Assembly (NCBI GenBank): GCA_028023455.1
Contig: JAQFVV010000030.1
Span: forward strand, 1,630,501-1,694,500
From: Epiperipatus broadwayi
Taxonomy: Eukaryota; Onychophora; Udeonychophora; Euonychophora; Peripatidae
DNA: 64,000 bases
Direction: 5' to 3'
Below are positions 32,758 through 45,958 of the stretch, piece by piece. How positions within the stretch are numbered: position 1 is the stretch's first letter; the number at the start of each line of letters is the position of its first letter. The notes under the pieces are model-generated. The model had not been told where the DNA came from, ran no database searches, and saw only the letters and a program-made list of their open reading frames with translations. The position numbers and the translations under genes are program-made.

Positions 32758-32801
32758 ACCAACTGATGATTGCTGGTTTAGCATGAAATATATATATTGG
32801 T
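32758..32801 (+). ncRNA. Hammerhead ribozyme motif, type I (family B)
   Basis: ACCAA (32758-32762) pairs with TTGGT (32797-32801); CTGATGA (32763-32769); stem II TGCT/AGCA with loop GGTTT; GAAA (32785-32788); stem III ATA/TAT with loop TA; cleavage at A32796. It differs from the 11.4 kb copy only inside the stem III loop, where pairing is preserved. Confidence 0.77.
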
Positions 32802-33216
32802 GATTATTTATCTTTTCGACATCTGTTCAAATGTATCAATGATATGAGATAAAGTGGTGAATGGTGGGTCGTGTGAAAGTCTGTGCTCATATACCCTATA
32901 TATCGCATATATTGATACAGGGATATAATAAGCCTGTATTTCAGTTATTACATAATAGAGATGTCTTTCCATCTCTTATATGTATTAAATAAATTACGTA
33001 CCGTACATGAGAGGTCAGATTGACTTTAGGTCAACATGCGTGTGACAAGAATCTCGGCCTCAGTGTGGCCTTTGAGCGTTCCATCATCAGATTTTCAATT
33101 GGATGGAAAGTTGGAGTGTGGAGTGGATTGAAACCTGTCCATTAAAGTATGAAGATTGGCTATCTTAATATATACCTGAGCACTTATTGCATATATGTGT
33201 GAAGATGATAATCTGG

Positions 33217-33260
33217 ACTAACTTATGATTACTGGTTTACCATGAAATACGGACGACATG
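33217..33260 (+). ncRNA. Hammerhead motif, decayed (family B)
   Basis: ACTAA, CTTATGA, a TACTGGTTTACCA hairpin and GAAATAC are recognisable, but the core G is changed and the 3' strand of stem I is lost. It marks the second tandem unit. Confidence 0.55.
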
Positions 33261-35689
33261 TGTTCAAGTATATCATGTTATGAGATAAAGTGAAAAGTAA
33301 TGGGTCATATGAAAGTGTGCTTGTATACCCTATATATTACAACAATATAATATAATAAGATATTTAAAAGAATAAAACATTTATATTAGTCTTCCTTGCA
33401 ATGAACTATTCAAAATAAAATTTCTTGATAATACAATCAAATAGGTGATATTGAATTTTGTTACTGGTACCATCAAATAATGTGTGTCTTAAACAATCAA
33501 TCCTTTTTTTAATAACCACCCCTTTTTCATAACTTACACATCATAAATTGTAATGAAAACAAGAAAATTAAAAAAAACATGGATTGATATTTTAGTCGAG
33601 TAAAATAATTGTATTATAATATTAGGACCGATTACATTTTATCTGTGTTTATTTTATGATATTACCCATTTGATCATTCCCTTTACCTTATACTTAATTT
33701 TCTTATGGGTTTATCACTCAACGATAGCATACAGCTATAATAAATCCCTTTTATCCTTGGTTATATCCAATCTGAATATTTATTTCTTCCTCCACTAATC
33801 TTAATTTACCAATTCAGAATATTTGCTGAATATATGTAAGCCACTCTAGTGCTAACTGCATCAAATAAAAAAAAATATTTATTCCAATCTTGTCTAATAA
33901 TTTAAGTCATACTTTCCAATTTCAAATATCTATTTGTCTTATGCCTGTATTATAAATACTGCTCCTGAAGTCTTATAAATTAAAATTCTCTAACTATATT
34001 ACATTGCTATTACAAGATTAATAATTCAAGATCAGATCAAATTTTAAATATCACCATTTGTTACTTAATATTATATTGGAACACAGATACATCTCCCTTC
34101 TAATATCTTTCTTTACTATTTTTGTGTGTATAATGTACTAGCTCATAACATATAGATTTTTATCTTAATAGTTTAGTGAAATATCAAATAAAATTTTATA
34201 CAATTAATAGCATAAATAAACAAATATTAATTATTGATTTCCCTATCTCTTGATTTATCCCCTCCATATTAACAATTATTACAGGGTATTTTAACGAGAA
34301 CTTAACTATATATACAAACATTATGTTACCTTTCTCTTCTTTTGAACATACCAGTTTATCAAAAAAATGTATAAATTTTATTAATAATATTTCAATTGTT
34401 CTCCCTTTTCATGCTTCTAACTGGTCCCATACCAATCTTATTCCTCTGAACACTAGTAAAACTGGAATTTTAACACTCACGTTATCCACCAAGTTTATGT
34501 TTTGTTTTTTTTTTTTCCAAGATCACAGGTTACTTTTCATCTATGCAATATATTTTATTTAGCTCCATTTCTTTCAATGTATTCCTTAGTAATATTCACA
34601 TGTAATAAATCACAGATTATCCCATCTTCTTAAACATAATAAAAATGAAATTATTTTCAACATAGTTTGGATTTTCCTGGAAGCTAATATGATCAGGATT
34701 TATTTTACTTTTTCCTTCCTTTACATATTGATTTTTTTTCCCATTGACAGTACTAGTAATTAAATATTTCAAGCTACCAGTAAACCGTTATAATTTTCCC
34801 TCTATAAATATAATCCTTAGTCAGAATTTTCCGTTTTCATTGAACTCTATCTGTAGTTTATCATAAAATTTTCCTTATACTTACAAGTTAGGTTCACTGG
34901 TGAGAATCTGTTTACATTTTTTTTTCTACTCGCAAAAGTTTTATTCAGAGAAGCATTCATAACTTGCATTTGAATATTAACCCCATTTTTTAATACACAA
35001 ATATTTCCATTCGGATTTATTTTTACCTTAATTTCAATTATCTTGATAATGATATCTTTAGCTTTGTCACAACTGATTTTTCTATTATTCATGTATCTAT
35101 TCCATTTTAGTCTGTTATAAATATGACATTTAAAAAGCCTACGTATTTGGTCTTGCTTAATCCTACAATTATATATTAACATATTGCTTACAATTCGTTC
35201 CTCCTGTTTTGATATTTCTTGGTAAAACATTGGTACACATATACATTCTTTTCTTTCCATTGGTTTATTATTTTCTTAATATAATGATTTTCGAATATAC
35301 AATGAATTTATTCATGGTTGTTTTTAGCCAGCATACATTTCCTTTGTTTTAGCAGATCATTTTGCTGAAAACTTGTTACTATAAACTTCAAAGTCCTTAA
35401 ATTAATCATCCTTATTTTCAATAAATCAAAACTCAGTTACTTACTTTATATTTTTCTGATCTGTAACTGATTTCTTTCCTACAAAAAAAAAACTTCCAAC
35501 AAAATATCATCTGCTTGCTCATAAACTTCAAATTGTGCATTTTCATTGGTTAATTTTCCCCCTTCTTTAATTCTGAATATTTAATGACTTGCTTTTACCT
35601 GAACTATTTTTAAAAATATATCTTTTTAAAATATTTACTAGTAATGAAAAAACAATACTTTTTAGGAACTGAATAAAATACAATTTAAA

Positions 35690-36282
35690 ACAGCAAAACT
35701 CTTCATACAGTAGTGCCACTCAGTGCAAGCCAGAGTAATCAGTGGATGCCAGAAGGCTTGTGCATAAAATCACTATCTAGTGCCTACTCATCAATATCCC
35801 CAGACTAGTTTCTACCTTGTTGCTTTCATCAGTGAGGAGCCTTGGATGTGAGAACACTGCACCTAGATATTAGGATCTAATGCAACCCTCCAGCACCCAC
35901 CTTTTATCTATACTTCTACAAAACTATGAGAATAAAATTGAAAATAATATTTTCAAATCAAGCTCATTGGCATATATAGTCTGAACTCAATTCAGTTCCC
36001 ATACATTTTGGGGTCTTTGGTTCTTTAATAATCATAGCCACCACTATCCTATTAGACAGGATTGGTATTAAACCACTAAACATCACATGATCACCATTTC
36101 TTATGCTTGCTCATTCTGTTATTAAAACAGGAAAAACTCTCCATACAGTAGTGCCACTCAAGCCTTCTGGCATCAATTGATTATTCTGGCTTGCATTGAG
36201 TGGCACTACTAAATGGAGAGATTTTCCTGTTTTAATAAGTTATGAGCAAGCATAAGAAATGGTGATCATGTGATGTTTAGTG
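35690..36282. mobile_element. Family A ribozyme repeat with target duplication and a paralogous empty site
   Basis: Flanked by AAAATACAATTTAAA (35675-35689 and 36283-36297), a perfect 15-bp target duplication. The duplicated locus near 39175-39195 reads AAACTACAATTTAAATCATT without the insertion. This fixes the element's ends: ACAGCAAAACTCTTCATACA at the left and GTGATGTTTAGTG at the right. It contains nearly a full minus-strand unit with a hammerhead, plus an inverted end fragment. Confidence 0.88.
35797..35838 (-). ncRNA. Hammerhead motif (family A), stem II decayed
   Basis: Minus strand: TCCTCA, CTGATGA (35826-35832), GAAAC, GTC (35803-35805) and TGGGGA are intact. The stem II hairpin has drifted (AAGC against GGTA) and no longer pairs well. 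Confidence 0.65.
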
Positions 36283-36730
36283 AAAATACAATTTAAATAA
36301 TTTTCATTATATTTTGTTTATATAGATTAAATTCGGAATTAATCCTATGAATTTTTAATCGCAAAATTCTAAAAATGAAGATTAATCATTTATGTTAGAA
36401 ATTAATTTAAGATTCTACTGGAAACAGTTATTGGTAAATAATCCCAAATGCACACAGATGTAATCATTCATCTATATAATGCACATTTCTCTTTATCAAA
36501 TTAGGTTTGAATTCTCTTAACATTTTAATTATTATCAAATGATTTTTTATTATGAAATATTAACTTATAGTTTTTTATTTTATCATTTAGATACCTTTAA
36601 AAATAAATATGTTAACAAAATTTAACTTTTATACTAGTTTAAATTATTTAAGTCCAAGTTCAAATCTGAGGGTATTAAAATACTGTTATTTTTCACAATT
36701 TAATAAGTGAATATTATTATTATTTTTTTA

Positions 36731-37924
36731 AATTTTGTTTTATAAAATGTAAAATTATATATATAATACACCAATAAAAAGAGCACAATATATATATATA
36801 ACTATAACAATATGTGAAAATTTTTTACAAACGTATTTAAATAATAATTATATATATATATTGTACCTTGCCATTAGGAGGATGACCCCTAGAGCACATG
36901 AGTTTTCCTAAATTGGACTATACTATGACTTTATCTAGGTACAGCTTAATATTCTTATTATTTCCAAATTATATTTAGTTAATATTAATATTTGTGAGAT
37001 TCACTTATTCTATTAACAAGATTACATACATACTTTTTAACATTAAGTAAATACAGAAGTATTCACCAATGGCATAAGAATATCTAGACACTCCTCCTTA
37101 TTCAGTATCTACATATCCCCATGACTAACAATAATACTTAAATAAATAGAATAAAACATCTATAATTATTAAATTTAAGTTAACCTACTCAATAAGTTGT
37201 ATTACCATTTTATTGTGTGTTGATCTTTTATTATTATTACTTTTATAAGATTGTCATTAAGAATAACAATAATAATATTACACTAAGGAGATCTCAGGAT
37301 TATCATCGATTTTAATTAGCTATTTATACCACCTATAAAATATCAAGAGAGATTTTACTTAACCCTATAGGTAGTGTATCATTTTAAAGATGACTTATAA
37401 TATTTATTTACAATTAAAACTATATTACTACTTTGTTCTCTACCATTGAATAACAAATCACCATGGTTATTTAAATTGTAATCATCATTTAGAACTTTAA
37501 ATAAAAACTAATTCCTAATAGGATTTCCTAACAATAAACATTTTACTACATTTGCAATGTATGTTAGCAATGGCTGATGTTCTCAAGTTTGCAATAAAAT
37601 AAGATTCAATTTAAGAAATATCTACCCAGATAACTGTGATCCAATATCTTGGACTGGATCAATTTCTCTTCAACATTTCAAATCATATTTTTGGTTAATG
37701 TGTATATTACAACTCGTACTCTCTGATGATGTAGTGATGATGATCCCCAGAAAAGAAATGCAACTCTAGACACTTAGTTTAACTTTTAAAACATTAATTT
37801 GAATAACATCTTAGTACAAATTTTCAATAATGCAATAGAATTAATAAATAAATTAACATAAAACAACAAAATATTTATACAACAATATAATATAATAATA
37901 TGCATAGAAAAACATAACAAATAA
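36731..37924. other. No gene seen; AT microsatellites
   Basis: TA runs near 36757, 36788 and 36850. The rest is AT-rich with no recognisable gene. Confidence 0.4.
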
Positions 37925-39610
37925 TAATATACATAGAAGAATTAAACATTTATATTCACCTTACTTGCAATGGCTATTCAAAATAAAATTTCCTGATAAA
38001 TGCATATTATTCTCAATGTATTCCTTGTTAATATTCACATTTAATATATCACGTTTTACACTTCCTTGAATATAATGAAAATGATATTATCTTCACATAG
38101 TTTAAATTTTTCTATAAGCTAATCTTACTGATAACGATTTATTTCGCTCTTTTCTTTCCTTACATGTTGATTCTTTGTTAGTTGTCTTTAGTAATTATTG
38201 AATTTATTTTACTTAGCTTTATATTTTTTTATTGACAGTTCTAATAATTAAATCTTTCAGTCTCCCAGTATACTGCTATGATTTTTTTCTCTCTATAAAT
38301 ATAATCCTTAGTCAGAATCTTCCTTTTCCATGAACCCTGTCTATAGTTTATCATAAAATTTTTTATTATACATGAAAGTTGTACTCACTGATGATAATAT
38401 ATTTAAATCTTTTCTACTCAAACATTTTGATTCAAAGAGACATTCATAACTTGCATTTTAATATTAATTATATATTTCAATACACAAATATTTTCATTCT
38501 GGTTTACTTTTAACTTTCTTGATAATCATACCTTTAGCTTTGTCACAAATGATTTTTCTGTTATTTATATATATATTTCATTTTAATCTTTCATAAATAT
38601 GATATTTAAAATGCCTACATATTTGATCTTGCTTATTTGTACAATTATATACTAATATATTACTGACAATTTGTTCCTGTTCTGGTATTTTTTGATAAAA
38701 CATTAGTACACATATTTTTTTCTTTCCATTATTTTAATATTTTCCTAATATAACGATTCTAGGACACCCTAGCAAATTTATTCAGTGCCAAATTAGCCAG
38801 CATAGATTTCCTGTGTTTTAGCCATTTATCTTACTTCAAAACTTGATAATATAAAATTCAAAGTCCTTAAATTAATCACCCTTAATTACTTGTTTGTTTG
38901 TTTTTTTTTTTAAATTATAATAATGAGGTTTAGGAAACTTAAGTAATTTTTTTTCCCAGCAAAAAACAAAACTCAGTAAGTTGGTTTATATTTCCAATCT
39001 GTAATTAATTATTTTTTTCAGAAAATATCGTCTGCTTGCTTGTCTTTTAAATTGTTCATTCTCATTGGTTAATTTTCCCACTTCTTTGAATCTGAATATT
39101 TAGTGACTTGCTTGTAATTGAACTATTTTTAAAACAAATATTTTTTAAAAATATTTATTAGTAATGAATTTAATAAAACTACAATTTAAATCATTTTCAT
39201 TTCATACAGATTAAATTCGAGATTAATCTTATGAACTTTTAATCACAAAATTCTAAAAATTAATGTTAATCATTTATTTTAGAAATTAACTTAAGATTTC
39301 ATCAGAAACAGTTATTAATAAATATTTCCAAATGTGTACAGATATAATTATTGATCTATATAATTTATATTTTCCTTTATCAAATTAGGCTTGAACTCCC
39401 TTATCATTTTAATTATCAAATGATTATTTATGAAATATTAAATTATAGTGTATTATTTTATCATTTATATACCTTTAAAAATAAATATCTTAACAAAATT
39501 TAACCTTTATACTAGTTTAAATTAATTAAATTCAAATCCTAGGATAACTAAAATGACTTATTTTTCATAGTTTAATAAGTGAACTGGTGGTATCCAGTCA
39601 GAAAAATAAT
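37925..39610. repeat. Old segmental duplication, copy 2 (shorter)
   Basis: Partner of 33360-36730; holds the empty site for the 35.7 kb A insertion near 39175-39195. No open frame is shared with the other copy. Divergence looks high (many indels), so the duplication is old. Confidence 0.7.
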
Positions 39611-39763
39611 TGTGAAAAAGGTTCTCATTTCCTTAGGCTATATAGTAAAATTATGATTATGTTTTTTTGATGAGAGTACATTATAATTTGTTTACAGATA
39701 TAATAATATTGCAAAGAAATTTTTCAAAAATGTTTCAGAGTGATACATATCTTAAATCATTTG

Positions 39764-40130
39764 TTACATTGTTAGTTCATCAACAAATTCACCTCTTTCT
39801 TGTAATTCAAAATAGGGATATTCAAGATGCTTTCTTATCAACTCTGGTCTCAAATTCTGTGTATTTCTTTGCTGAAAATTAAAATGTTGGGTCTTGAAGT
39901 CTCCATTTACAGTGTCATTAGAAGTAATAATAGTTTCAATTGTACCAGGAATTTCATTTGGAATGAAATTAGGATCATCAAATTCTTCACAGTCCATAAG
40001 TTCATCTAAATTTGGAGGAATGACACATAACTCCACACTTTCAGCTTCATCATATTCTTCACCGATGAAATCATTGAAAGCTTGTTCAAATATTTGAAAT
40101 TCTTTTACTCCACAAAATGCTTTTGGATGT
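39764..40130 (-). pseudogene. piggyBac-type transposase N-terminal relic
   Basis: The minus-strand frame runs from about 40130 to 39764. It reads EQAFNDFIGEEYDEAESVEL, then CVIPPNLDELMDCEEFDD (40020-39970) and IPGTIETI, and later FNFQQRN. An acidic leader, a 'IPP.VDELTD.E.FDD' block and a 'PGT.E' block are typical of the N-terminus of piggyBac-derived (PGBD) transposases in animals. The catalytic DDD domain is absent downstream, so this is a fragment. The Met used to open the 90-codon frame is internal: coding-like sequence continues upstream of it. Confidence 0.6.
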
Positions 40131-42590
40131 CTAATAAGTGATTACCAACTCTTATGTGAAAAGAAAAAATATAAATTATATAATGGTAAAGATTAACATT
40201 CTCATTTGAGAGTGATAAGATTTAAAGACAATCAAGCACTACTAATTGTAAAAATAATAAAATCAAATAAATATTTACAATTAGAATGATATATCAGCTG
40301 TCAATTAATTTTTCATAATTTGGAAATATATTTTTTAGAAATGTACTTACATGAGCACAAAAACCATCCAACACTAAACAGTATAAAAGTACTAATAATG
40401 ATATTTAACCAAACAAAAATGATTGATTCTTAAATTTTTTATTCAGAAAAGATATAGTTGAAAAAATTCACAAATATTCATACTTGTGCCAATATGTTTA
40501 CTTTTTCAGACATCCTCAAATGAATATGGTTGGTGCTAAGGTATTAATATAATACATTTACATATCTAAAAGTTAAAATATTTGGGTAAGAAATTTTTTC
40601 TTATGTTAAACTTCTCTTTTGTTAACAAATAAAAATACCTATAAGAAGATTAATCTGTTATTTCTTTTGAAAGCTAAAAATCATATTAATTAATTAGAAA
40701 TGAAAGAGATAAAAAGCAAACAACCCTAAAGTAAAATTTTTATTGGTTTGTCTGAATGGATCTGTCACACGATAAAAAAGATTTGACATAAGGTAAAGGA
40801 CCCTAAAAATTAATTTGCTTCTGTAAGTTGCTGTTTAAAACCATTATTGATTATTGTGAAGTAAAAAAGTAATATTCCAATAGAGAAATGGAAAAAAAAT
40901 ATCTATAAAAGAATGACCAGTATAAATGAATGAACCCCACTTCAATAAGTGCTGACTGCAATAATCACCAGAGATGACTAACCTGCTTCTCAGAATGTCA
41001 TTTCCTGCTAAATGTTTTATTTAAATAGTCTTCTATAAAAAAGAAGAGAGAAGTATGAAATACCTGTAAATAAAAAAAACTCTCATAGCCAATGCTTTCC
41101 CAGGAACCAGAGTTACAAACAAATACGTTATGATTTTAAATATTTTAACGCTAATTAACCTGAAAAAAGAAACATATCAACCAAGAAAATGGACAGCCCT
41201 TTTAAGAGAATCAATCAGCAGTTATTAAACCTTAGAAGCATTAATCATGACATTTAGAAAAATGAATCTGAAATATATGTGTGTACATTACAGAAAATCC
41301 ACAAATAGTACATACTTGGAACTATGAACTTAAGCTTTAAAAAGCAGAGGTAAGTATGCTATTTTGTTTATTGGTATCTTTTTTATAATTCAAAAAGTTA
41401 TTTGTTTCTTGTGCTCACTGTAATTTATATATATGCTTTGAATGTTTAACCAAGAAAAAGTAATATAGTTTTACTATTGTTATAATTTGTTGAGCATGGT
41501 TTTAATATTAATCATCAAAATCATAGTTCTCATCTTTTGCCACATATCTGTGAATGCATTATCTGTATTTTCTTAGATTTCTTTTATATCTTTGTGTACA
41601 TAAATTTTTTTAAATTTTAATATTCATTGGAAGATAGTTTAACCTTAAAAATAACACGATAATAATTTAACTTTTATTAGTATTAAATTGATAATATTTA
41701 TTAAAATGTCTATATACTTATTCCTGCCAACATTCTGAAGTAGTTATATAATTTATAAGTATATGCATGTGTGATTTTCAAAAACTGATTATCAAAATAG
41801 AGATTAACAATTCTAACTATTATGGGTAATATCAGTCTAAGGAAAAATAATAATAGCAATGAGGGTTGGTTTATCACTTAAAAAATGAAATGTTATAGTA
41901 TTTAAAATGTCTGGCATTTATTAATTATATATATCTCATCATTACATGACCCATGGGCTAACCACTGCCAGAATTATAGTAAAAATATGTTAAACTCTCA
42001 TTAAAATTACACATGGTGGTAAAAGTGATAATTTGTCTGTTACGTTTGATCACACAACTGAAGTAGTATTTATAGAGTGAGAAAGAGCCAATAAGTCTGT
42101 CCAAACAAATCATATGATAACCAATGTGGGGCTGATTACCTTGAGTTCTATTATTCAAAAGAGTCAAAACATTTAATTAAAATTATGTTTACTCAATGAC
42201 TCAATAATACTATCTAAAACAATAATTTAAAATTATTATAGACCCTGAAACAAGGGTCAGAATGTTTTAAAAATTGTAATAATGTGTAGAAAGAATGGTT
42301 AATTTTTGTCATGAGATAAAAATATAGGTCTGGTAATCAATAAGTAGGAAATAAATAAAGCAGCTTATGAGAGTTATAAATTAGGCACAAAGTTGTAGGA
42401 GACATTTAAGTGGGTAGGCGAGCTGTTTGTGATGATTGTGTGGTTAGTACTTATTTTTAGGAATAGTTTAAAAGTACAACTATTAGCAGTACTCTTAATA
42501 GTGCAAATAAAAGAATAAATGATTACTAGGTCCAAATCATATAAAATGGCAACATTTCAGTGAAGCAGCAGATATGGATCAAAAAGAAAA
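40131..42590. other. No gene seen
   Basis: AT-rich DNA. About 75 bp near 40630-40700 (GAAGATTAATCTGTTATTTC..AAATCATATTAAT) recurs near 43400-43465. A 69-codon minus-strand frame at 41958 has no recognisable content. Confidence 0.4.
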
Positions 42591-42599
42591 ATAGTCCAC

Positions 42600-43300
42600 C
42601 AAAGACTGTCAATAAGCCCATGAAGACAAAATAGTTAATATATTCTTTGAAAGGAATTAATTAAAATTTCAAGAAAAACAGCAAAAGAGTGAGCTATAAT
42701 TTGAAGCAAGTCAGATGGAAAATGTTACAAGAAATGTTTAAAAAAAGTTGATGAAAAATGGGAGATATTTCTTGCAATGATGATATAAAGTGAAGAGAAA
42801 AATAAAAAATGTATATATGATGTTGCAAAAAAGTATTAGAGATGATATCACAGATAAAGAAACAAGTACATCTGTAATGCAACGTTTCAGAGAATATCTG
42901 ATGACAGGGAGAAAGTAACAAAATTGAGAAAAGCCAGGTACACAGGCAGGAGATGATACAGACCATCACTGAAAGAATGGAAAAACTCAAATTGTAAAAA
43001 TTAGTAAAAGAATCTGAAGAACACCAATGTTGGAAAGCCACTAAAGGGAGCATGAGGGAGACACAAAAAGAGATAGCTGGTACATCTACATGTTTCAGTC
43101 ATGGGGTTTGAGGGTGGATTTGAATGTGGAGATATACATGAATTTTTGGAACATTTTACAGTTTATCGAGATCAAATAAAGTTAAGACTATAAATGAGAG
43201 TAAAAAAGGATTAGACGAATAGATCAAATAGTTGGTGAATTAAAAAATGAATGTAGAGTAGATTAAACCCTACAACCAATTTTATTTCATTTATGGTGAG
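42600..43300 (+). pseudogene. Possible decayed coding sequence, family unknown
   Basis: The plus strand is purine-rich, with segments that read as charged protein across frameshifts (WKMLQEMFKKVDEKWE-like, EKVTKLRKARYTG, GDIHEFLEHFTVYRDQIK). The last could be a gag- or ORF1-like segment of a retroelement. Evidence is compositional only; a minus-strand 119-codon frame here is a shadow. Confidence 0.25.
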
Positions 43301-43309
43301 GGAATAGGT

Positions 43310-45235
43310 ATCAAAACATTATGGTACATGGTGTTTAAAAATAGTTCTGTATTAACAATTCAAGAAAAGTTATTCAGGTTTATTAAAAGATAAAAAGATC
43401 TGTGAGAAGATTAATCTGTTGAGTTATTTCTTTTGTAAATTAAAAATCATATTAATAAATTAGAAAAAGATTTCGGACAGGACTTACACATCTACCTGGC
43501 ATTAGTGACTGACACATATGAACTAAATGATAGGAATGGGTACCTACCTGGAAAATGATGATAATAATATGCCACATGTAAGTGGCAGGAAAAACATATG
43601 CTTTATACTTGTTTATGGACAATCAAAGAAATACTAAAACAGTCTGAAATAATATTACGTAAGCTCAAGCTAGCACTTAAAGAAAATTTTAATACTTGGC
43701 TTCTTTGCCAAGTAAATCTCCCCCATTGTCTGTCTATCCTAAATCTGTATGGGCATTTTGATTAAAATGTAGCTTTTTATAATGATGAAAATAATCGTTC
43801 TAAATTTATTCAATCAGTCTATGCCACCTTTATTCTATTCAGAGGCCATTAATCAGCCTTATTTATGTTATAGGTTAAATTGTTATTCTGATACTTAATA
43901 CTTTGCAAGATATGGAAATGATCATTATTTATATCCTTGTTTTAAAAGAATTACCTAAAACAATTCCAGAGAAATCTTTAGTGAATTTGTGATGATTGGC
44001 TAATTCTTTTATTATAGATATTTTCTTTTTATGTTAGATGTCTGAACCATGACATGTTTCATAAATCTGAAATAATTAGATTAGGCAAAACATCCTCATT
44101 GTAATCTATAAACATGTATATTTATGCCAAATAAATTACAACAATCTATACAAAAATTTCAATATAAATTAAATACGCATATGTTAGAGATTGAATATCT
44201 TAATGTTAGTAAACAATGATGTTTGTATTAGGAATTAAGGTATCTGCAGACTTTTTGCAGAACATTTGGTATGAACATGACTATGTTTTCCAGCCTTCTG
44301 TGAAGCTTCTCTTGAGATAGTTCTTGCTGATTGAAAGGTCTCATAGTGTGAACTTCAGTTGATTTGGTTCTTCTATTTTATTCAGTGAGCAGCATATGAT
44401 AGTATTTCTCTTGCCCAATTCTAGCCGGTCTTTTCCCCAAAGCTATAGAATTCTTAGAACTTAGGCAGCATGTAGTTCATAGCAATAGTTTTACATTATT
44501 TTACAGAATCTTCTCTACACTTCATGATAGAACTAATCCATATTCAGCCAGCTTGGTAGAGTGGAGCAGATGATGTGCTTTTCTACTCTTCAATGATACG
44601 ACAGCTGATTATAATATTTTTAACAGTGATTCCAATGAAAAAGAAAGAATGATTGATTGAAATAATGAAGAATGAACATGATTTCCTGAGAAACCCCTTT
44701 TTATAGTTTAGCAAGCTGCCTTATCTGTAAAATCAGTTTTCATCATGGTTCTATTTCATAGATCCGTCCATTGGTTGTTGATTAGCTCTAAACTTCACTG
44801 TGGTCCATGGTTTGCTAACCATTTACAAACTTTACAAAATTAAAAAGGGATTATAATAAAATAAAAAATAACATTTTGGCCAGACAACATAACATATCAA
44901 TCCCCTAATTAGCGGATCTGATTATTAATATTTTAATTACTTGTATAAAAGGGTCATTTCCACTCACTTAATTGTAATATAACTTTACAATTGTTAATTA
45001 ATCAAATATGTATATTTGTTTAAATAACTTAAATCAGTTTACAATTAATAAGGCCTCATACATTTTATCCATGCACACTTATATATATGTATATTCTGCC
45101 CAGTAAACAAAATGTTAAAAATTATTAACGAATTTTTAAATGCTATATGTGAAGTGCATATATATCGCTCCAATATCATTTTTACAGAACAATTTTATAT
45201 AAGAATTTTTTTCTACAGTATAGGCTTTTTCGTAC
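43310..45235. other. No gene seen
   Basis: Mostly AT-rich. A slightly GC-richer patch near 44230-44820 has no recognisable frames. Confidence 0.35.
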
Positions 45236-45239
45236 CTTC

Positions 45240-45412
45240 ACTATTTTATAGGGTTTTGAACTCAGAATTTCACACGACCCTCAACCATCATGCTATCTCA
45301 TATTGCTGACACCCTTGATCACACACATGTCAAGAAGATAAATAATCACCAATATACATAATTTGTGCTAAACCAGCACTCATCAGTTGGTCCAGATAAT
45401 CATCTCCACACA
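45240..45412 (-). mobile_element. Family B ribozyme repeat, single minus-strand copy
   Basis: Minus-strand match to the B unit from ATCTGGACCAACTGATGAG through TTATTTATCTTCTTGACATG to TCGTGTGAAATTCTGAG. Less similar to the other two than they are to each other, so an older copy or another subfamily. Confidence 0.65.
45348..45391 (-). ncRNA. Hammerhead-like motif (family B), G12 lost
   Basis: Minus strand: ACCAA/TTGGT stem I intact; CTGATGA intact (45380-45386); stem II GTGCT/AGCAC is a perfect 5 bp here. The conserved GAAA has become AAAT, so it should be inactive. The compensated stem II supports a structural element. Confidence 0.65.
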
Positions 45413-45539
45413 TTCAAAACAATTTTAGTAAATAAGAAATTCAATACATGCAGTTCCCTTGTGCTCAATTAACTATAACCCCACCCCCATTGCAATTATA
45501 TATTTGTTTAAAGTTCATTCTTAGCTAAATAATCTAATA

Positions 45540-45620
45540 GCAAATAACTTGAAATGTCATATATGTTTGAACATCACAGGAGAAGTTATCATATGATGTT
45601 TGAACATCATCGGAGAAGTT
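45540..45620 (+). repeat. Short tandem duplication
   Basis: ATATGTTTGAACATCACAGG..GAAGTTATC is followed by ATGATGTTTGAACATCATCG..GAAGTTTGC: two ~40-bp units, each holding a small TTTGAACATCA motif. No function apparent. Confidence 0.6.
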
Positions 45621-45958
45621 TGCATACTCCACAGATCCATTCAATTAATTCTAGTTTTTTTAAAAATAGATATCCCAGTTATATCATATATAAATCTTGA
45701 CAATTTTGTGGTTCCAAGTGCTATGCTATATTCAGACTTTGAAGAGTCCACATGGAACAAAATCATCCCATTCCACATAACTACATATAGAAGAAAATTA
45801 AAATACATTAATATCACCATTATCGTTTACGTTCCATCATTATCATAATTGATATTGCAATTATTTCTATAATTAAAAAACAATTTTCAAAATTTTGCAA
45901 AGATCTTTTTTACATTATTTTTTAAAGAGCGTTTCCATTTTTTTTTTCCATATGTCAA

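Larger units (their letters stand above)
32581..33345 (+). mobile_element. Family B ribozyme repeat, tandem with inverted 5' fragment
   Basis: Starts with an inverted half-ribozyme (minus-strand CCAACTGATGATTGCTGG, 32583-32600). One full unit follows, beginning near 32606 (GAGCGTTCCATTATCAG), then a partial second unit beginning near 33068 (GAGCGTTCCATCATCAG), 462 bp later. The hammerhead positions in the two units are 459 bp apart. No coding capacity: a frame of 95 codons at 32422 spans the hAT relic and this repeat and is not a gene. Confidence 0.75.
33360..36730. repeat. Old segmental duplication, copy 1 (with an inserted A repeat)
   Basis: Aligns by eye with 37925-39610. Anchors: AAACATTTATATTAGTCTTC (~33375), a TGTATTCCTTAGTAATATTC block (~34578), CTATAAATATAATCCTTAGT (~34802), ACATTCTTTTCTTTCCATT (~35243) and AGATTAAATTCGGAATTAAT (~36324). 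Copy 1 carries about 1.1 kb near 33480-34560 that copy 2 lacks, plus the A insertion at 35690-36282. A 137-codon minus-strand frame at 34847-35260 is not kept open in copy 2, which argues against a gene. Confidence 0.7.

Noticed and set aside
34847-35260. 137-codon minus-strand ORF
   Set aside because: The duplicated locus at 38340-38720 has the same sequence with stops and indels, so the frame is not conserved; composition is that of AT-rich non-coding DNA.
37690-37760. CTGATGATG..AGAAAAG as a possible hammerhead
   Set aside because: No stem II pairing between CTGATGA and GAAA and no stem I; only a GAT-rich stretch.
42694-43053. 119-codon minus-strand ORF rich in Phe, Ser and Cys
   Set aside because: It is the complement of a purine-rich strand whose plus frames look more protein-like; no family resemblance.
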